From: Paracoccaceae bacterium
GTDB lineage: Bacteria > Pseudomonadota > Alphaproteobacteria > Rhodobacterales > Rhodobacteraceae
Direction: 5' to 3'
Length of the DNA stretch: 8,825 nucleotides
Assembly (NCBI GenBank): GCA_015487335.1
Contig: WFPZ01000209.1
Location: 1-8,825 of the forward strand
Below, piece by piece: positions 6,282-8,825 of the stretch. A program made the position numbers and the translations under genes. How positions within the stretch are numbered: the stretch's first letter is position 1; every line of letters begins with the position of its first letter. The notes beneath the pieces are model-generated. The model searched no databases. It worked only from the letters and a program-made list of their open reading frames with translations, and was not told the DNA's origin.

Positions 6282-6851
6282 CTATTCCGGTGTGGACAGA
6301 AGCAGGTATTCTCCCCGCCCGCGCCGCACCAGTGCGAAACTGTATTTTTCGGGGTCATCATAGGCCGGATCTTCGAGTTTTTCGAGTGCGAGCAGCAAAT
6401 TCTCGCGAATTTCGGCACTTTCGCCACTGTCCAGCGCGAAGGCGGTCTGGAAGACGCGCGCCGCCTCGGCGTAGCGGCCCTGTTCCATCAGCACCACGCC
6501 GAGGTTGTTCCAGGCGGGAGGGAAGGTTTCATCGGCCTTGACCGCCTGCCGGAGCAGCTTCTCGGCCTGGCCCAGGCGGCCCAGCTTGAGGTTGGCCGAG
6601 CCGAGCGCGGAAAGCACATCCGCCGTCAGGCCCTGTTCGGCGGCGGCGCGCAGGTAGGCCTTGAGAGCCTGCTCGTATTCGCCCGCCGCCATCAGACGGT
6701 GCCCCACCAGCAGCCCGTCGACCGATTGCTCTTTGGTGTTCACCCCGTAGGGGGCATAGGGGCCGTCGGGCAATGAACGCAGGCCGCCTGCGGTTTCGCA
6801 AGCGGCCAGCAGCCCGAAGGCCAGCCCCAGACCCACCCATTTCTTTCGCAT
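6282..6851 (-). CDS. Small TPR-repeat lipoprotein directly after tadC (TadD-like)
   Basis: This 189-aa protein has a lipoprotein signal: MRKK, a hydrophobic core, then LAAC with Cys18, followed by Glu19. A linker rich in Gly and Pro (about 20-44) leads to TPR-type helices at about 45-72, 77-108 (ADVLSALGSANLKLGRLGQA), 111-144 (PPAWNNLGVVLMEQGRYAEA) and 145-160. The C-terminal tail (YSFALVRRGRGEYLLLSTPE) is probably a short strand-forming element. The ATG is 4 bp after the tadC stop with no clear Shine-Dalgarno, which suggests coupled translation. By position it occupies the tadD slot of classical tad clusters, but the following TPR gene also has TadD character. The two are not close copies, so they may be partners or specialised versions. 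Expected location is the periplasmic face of the outer membrane. Confidence 0.88.
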   Translation of the reverse strand: MRKKWVGLGLAFGLLAACETAGGLRSLPDGPYAPYGVNTKEQSVDGLLVGHRLMAAGEYEQALKAYLRAAAEQGLTADVLSALGSANLKLGRLGQAEKLLRQAVKADETFPPAWNNLGVVLMEQGRYAEAARVFQTAFALDSGESAEIRENLLLALEKLEDPAYDDPEKYSFALVRRGRGEYLLLSTPE

Positions 6852-6855
6852 CTGA

Positions 6856-7842
6856 TCAGAAGTTCGCGTTCTTCAGGGTTACGTAGATTTCATAGACCGA
6901 CGGCCCGATCAGGATGATCAGAAGCGGCGGCACGGTCAGCATCATAGTGGCGAGCGTCATCTTTGTCGGCAAGGTATTTGCCTTCTCTTCCGCCCGCATG
7001 ACCCTTTTGTCGCGCATCTCCGAGGCATAGACCCGCAGCGCTTCGGCGATGGAAGTGCCGAAGGAGGCAGACTGGATGAGGACCGTCACGAAGCTGGAGA
7101 CGTCTGGCACGCCGGCGCGCTCGGCCATGTCGCGCAGCACCTGCACCCGGTCCTTGCCGGCCTTCATCTCGTGGGCGACGATCTCGTATTCGTCGGCCAG
7201 GGCGGGGTAGCCGGCACGGATTTCCCTGGCTACCCGGTTGATCGACTGGTCCAGCGACTGGCCGGCCTCGACGCAGACCAGCATCATGTCGAGCGAATCG
7301 GGAAAGCCGTTGACGATTTCCTCCTGCCGCTTCTGCTGGCGCTTGGTTACCCAGTATTTCGGCAGCATGTAGCCCACCACACCGGGCCCGAGCGCGGTGA
7401 TCATCAGCTTCTGGGTGCTGGGCTCGCCGGTGGCGTTCTGTATGACGGCCAGCAGGATGCCCACCAGCAGCAGGCCGATCCCGAGGGCGAACTGGGCGAA
7501 GTGATAGGTGCGCACCGCATTCTTGGAGCGGTAGCCCGCCTGCAGCAGCTTCAGACGGACGGCCGAGTATTCCTCCTGGTTCTTGGGCTCCAGGAAATCG
7601 GCGTATTTTTCCAGCTTGTCGTTCTTGGAGGTGGTTCTGAGCTGCTTTGCCTCTGGCTGATCGAGCATTGCCTTGCGGGAGGTTTCCCGCAGCTTGTCGA
7701 GCGGGTCTGCGCGTTTGCCAAGCAGAAACGGCAAGGTGAGCAGAACCAGGAACAGCCCCAGCAGGCCAAGCCCGAGGATCGGGGCGAAGGGGCCCAGCTG
7801 GTCGATCTGTTCCTGTATGTAATTTCGAAGCGTTTCCAGCAT
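6856..7842 (-). CDS. tadC: Tad pilus inner-membrane platform protein TadC
   Basis: TadC is one of the two GspF-like inner-membrane proteins that, with TadB and the TadA ATPase, form the motor platform of the Flp pilus. The 328-aa protein has hydrophobic segments at about 20-41, 114-135, 144-164 and 298-318. The cytoplasmic T2SSF domain lies between the last two: FPDSLDMMLVCVEAGQSLDQ at 180-199, then the helical bundle through SFVTVLIQSASFGTSIAEAL (250-269). That last element is the family's typical second conserved stretch. Length and topology fit TadC. The start at 7842 is backed by a strong GAGGGG 6 bases upstream, which overlaps the tadB stop codon. The gap to tadB is only 10 bp, so the two are made together. 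No key element appears missing. Confidence 0.96.
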   Translation of the reverse strand: MLETLRNYIQEQIDQLGPFAPILGLGLLGLFLVLLTLPFLLGKRADPLDKLRETSRKAMLDQPEAKQLRTTSKNDKLEKYADFLEPKNQEEYSAVRLKLLQAGYRSKNAVRTYHFAQFALGIGLLLVGILLAVIQNATGEPSTQKLMITALGPGVVGYMLPKYWVTKRQQKRQEEIVNGFPDSLDMMLVCVEAGQSLDQSINRVAREIRAGYPALADEYEIVAHEMKAGKDRVQVLRDMAERAGVPDVSSFVTVLIQSASFGTSIAEALRVYASEMRDKRVMRAEEKANTLPTKMTLATMMLTVPPLLIILIGPSVYEIYVTLKNANF

Positions 7843-7848
7843 GTTGTG

Positions 7849-7854
7849 CCCCTC
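7849..7854 (-). promoter_or_regulatory. tadC ribosome-binding site overlapping the tadB stop
   Basis: On the - strand the sequence reads TGAGGGGCACAACATG. The GAGGGG Shine-Dalgarno shares bases with the TGA stop of tadB and sits 6 bases before the tadC ATG. This fixes the tadC start and suggests that ribosomes ending tadB can reinitiate on tadC. Confidence 0.7.
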
Positions 7855-8821
7855 ATACCTTGATGTTCACAAGTGCGCGCATGACGAACACGTTGGCCAC
7901 CAGAAAGCCGGCCACGACCAGTGCCGCGGGGATGAAGACAGCGGTTTCCTTCACATCGTCGTAGTAGTTCGGCTGGATCACGTTGATGCCGACCAGCGCG
8001 ACGACCGGGAAGAAGGACAGGAACATCCCGGACCATTTCGCCTCGGCGGTGATGGCCTTGACCCGGCGAAACAGCTTGAAGCGCGCCCGGATCACCTTGG
8101 CCAGGCCGTCGAGGATCTCGGCGAGGTTGCCGCCCGAGGTCTGCTGGATGCTGACCGCCACCGCGAGAAAGCGCAGATCCTGCATGTCCAGCCGTTCGGC
8201 CATGGCCTTGAGCGCTTCGCCCACGTCGCGGCCATAGGCGGCCTCGTCCGAAATGACCCCCATTTCCGTGGCCAGCGGATCGGGGACCTCCTTGGCGACG
8301 ATGCTCAGCGCAGACGAAAAGGGGTGCCCCACGCGCAGGCTGCGCACCATCAGCTCCACCGCGTCGGGCAGCTGTTCCTCGATCAGGGCGAGGCGCTTCT
8401 TGGCCTTGTTGTTGATCCACACATAGACGCCGCCAATGCCCATCATCACCGCGATCGCCGCGCGGACGGGCAGCGAGGCCTCGGTTCCGATGGTCAGGCC
8501 GACGAAGGCAATCACCCCCAGGACCCCCATCATCATGACAAGCTGGCTGGGCGTGAAGGCGATGTTGGCCTTCTGCGCCTTGTCGGCGAGGATGGAGTAG
8601 AGCGGAATGGACTGCGACTTCATGTGCTGGCTCATCTCCTTGCGGAGCTGTTCCAGCACCTTTTCGCGCCCGATGCCCTTCTCGAGCATCTCCAGCCGGC
8701 GGTTGACGCGGGAATTCAGGCTGATCGACTTGCCGAAGACCGTCAGGTAGACGCCTTCGACGATCACCAGGACCGAGATGAAGATCAGGCCGTAGATGAG
8801 GGGTTCCGCACTGATGACCAT
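7853..8821 (-). CDS. tadB: Tad pilus inner-membrane platform protein TadB
   Basis: TadB pairs with TadC in the inner membrane to couple TadA ATP hydrolysis to Flp pilus assembly. The 322-aa protein has an N-terminal hydrophobic helix (about 8-28), a charged cytoplasmic region, two helices at about 93-112 and 118-136, the T2SSF domain, and two final helices (about 266-284 and 294-316). T2SSF landmarks are QLPDAVELMVRSLRVGHPFS (150-169) and SIQQTSGGNLAEILDGLAKV (224-243), both typical of TadB. The protein starts MVISAEPLIYG. Only 4 bases lie upstream in the window, so neither the ribosome-binding site nor an upstream start can be tested. tadA would be expected just beyond the edge. Confidence 0.95.
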   Translation of the reverse strand: MVISAEPLIYGLIFISVLVIVEGVYLTVFGKSISLNSRVNRRLEMLEKGIGREKVLEQLRKEMSQHMKSQSIPLYSILADKAQKANIAFTPSQLVMMMGVLGVIAFVGLTIGTEASLPVRAAIAVMMGIGGVYVWINNKAKKRLALIEEQLPDAVELMVRSLRVGHPFSSALSIVAKEVPDPLATEMGVISDEAAYGRDVGEALKAMAERLDMQDLRFLAVAVSIQQTSGGNLAEILDGLAKVIRARFKLFRRVKAITAEAKWSGMFLSFFPVVALVGINVIQPNYYDDVKETAVFIPAALVVAGFLVANVFVMRALVNIKV

Positions 8822-8825
8822 TACC

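Noticed and set aside
5458..6363. A 301-codon open frame on the + strand opposite the TadD-like gene
   Set aside because: It is antisense to a clear TPR lipoprotein and has no recognisable features.

Overview
The window looks like chromosomal DNA from an alphaproteobacterium, most likely of the Rhodobacterales/Roseobacter type. The basis is high GC content with G/C-rich third codon positions, a formate-tetrahydrofolate ligase/FolD pair, and an alphaproteobacterial-style tad (Flp pilus) gene cluster. The taxonomic call is inference; no rRNA or other marker gene is present.

Left part (1-1829, + strand): the C-terminal half of formate-tetrahydrofolate ligase (fhs) runs in from outside the window. 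It is followed by folD, a complete bifunctional methylenetetrahydrofolate dehydrogenase/cyclohydrolase. Together they interconvert formate, 10-formyl-THF and 5,10-methylene-THF. A 26-codon ORF of doubtful status sits between them and overlaps the fhs stop.

Middle part (1845-4942): two divergent genes share a 119-bp intergenic region. On the - strand is a 436-aa AAA+ ATPase with an N-terminal winged-helix-like segment and intact Walker A, Walker B and sensor-1 motifs. On the + strand is a 555-aa polytopic membrane protein that resembles GT-C-type glycosyltransferases. Neither has a function I can name with certainty.

Right part (4898-8821, - strand, transcribed right to left): a tight run of pilus biogenesis genes in the order tadB, tadC, a TPR lipoprotein, a second TPR lipoprotein (tadD-like) and the prepilin peptidase cpaA/tadV. 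Gaps are 10, 4, 29 and 2 bp, so this is almost certainly one operon. TadB and TadC form the inner-membrane platform. The TPR lipoproteins probably act at the outer membrane during assembly. CpaA/TadV processes Flp-type prepilins. The missing core genes (flp, cpaB, rcpA, tadZ, tadA) would be expected to the right of position 8825.

The most interesting points are the AAA+ ATPase and GT-C-like protein beside the tad operon, the exact codon-register antiparallel overlap of the GT-C-like gene with cpaA, and the tandem pair of TPR lipoproteins. I see no mobile elements, RNA genes, CRISPR arrays or convincing terminators, and no clearly new multi-gene system.
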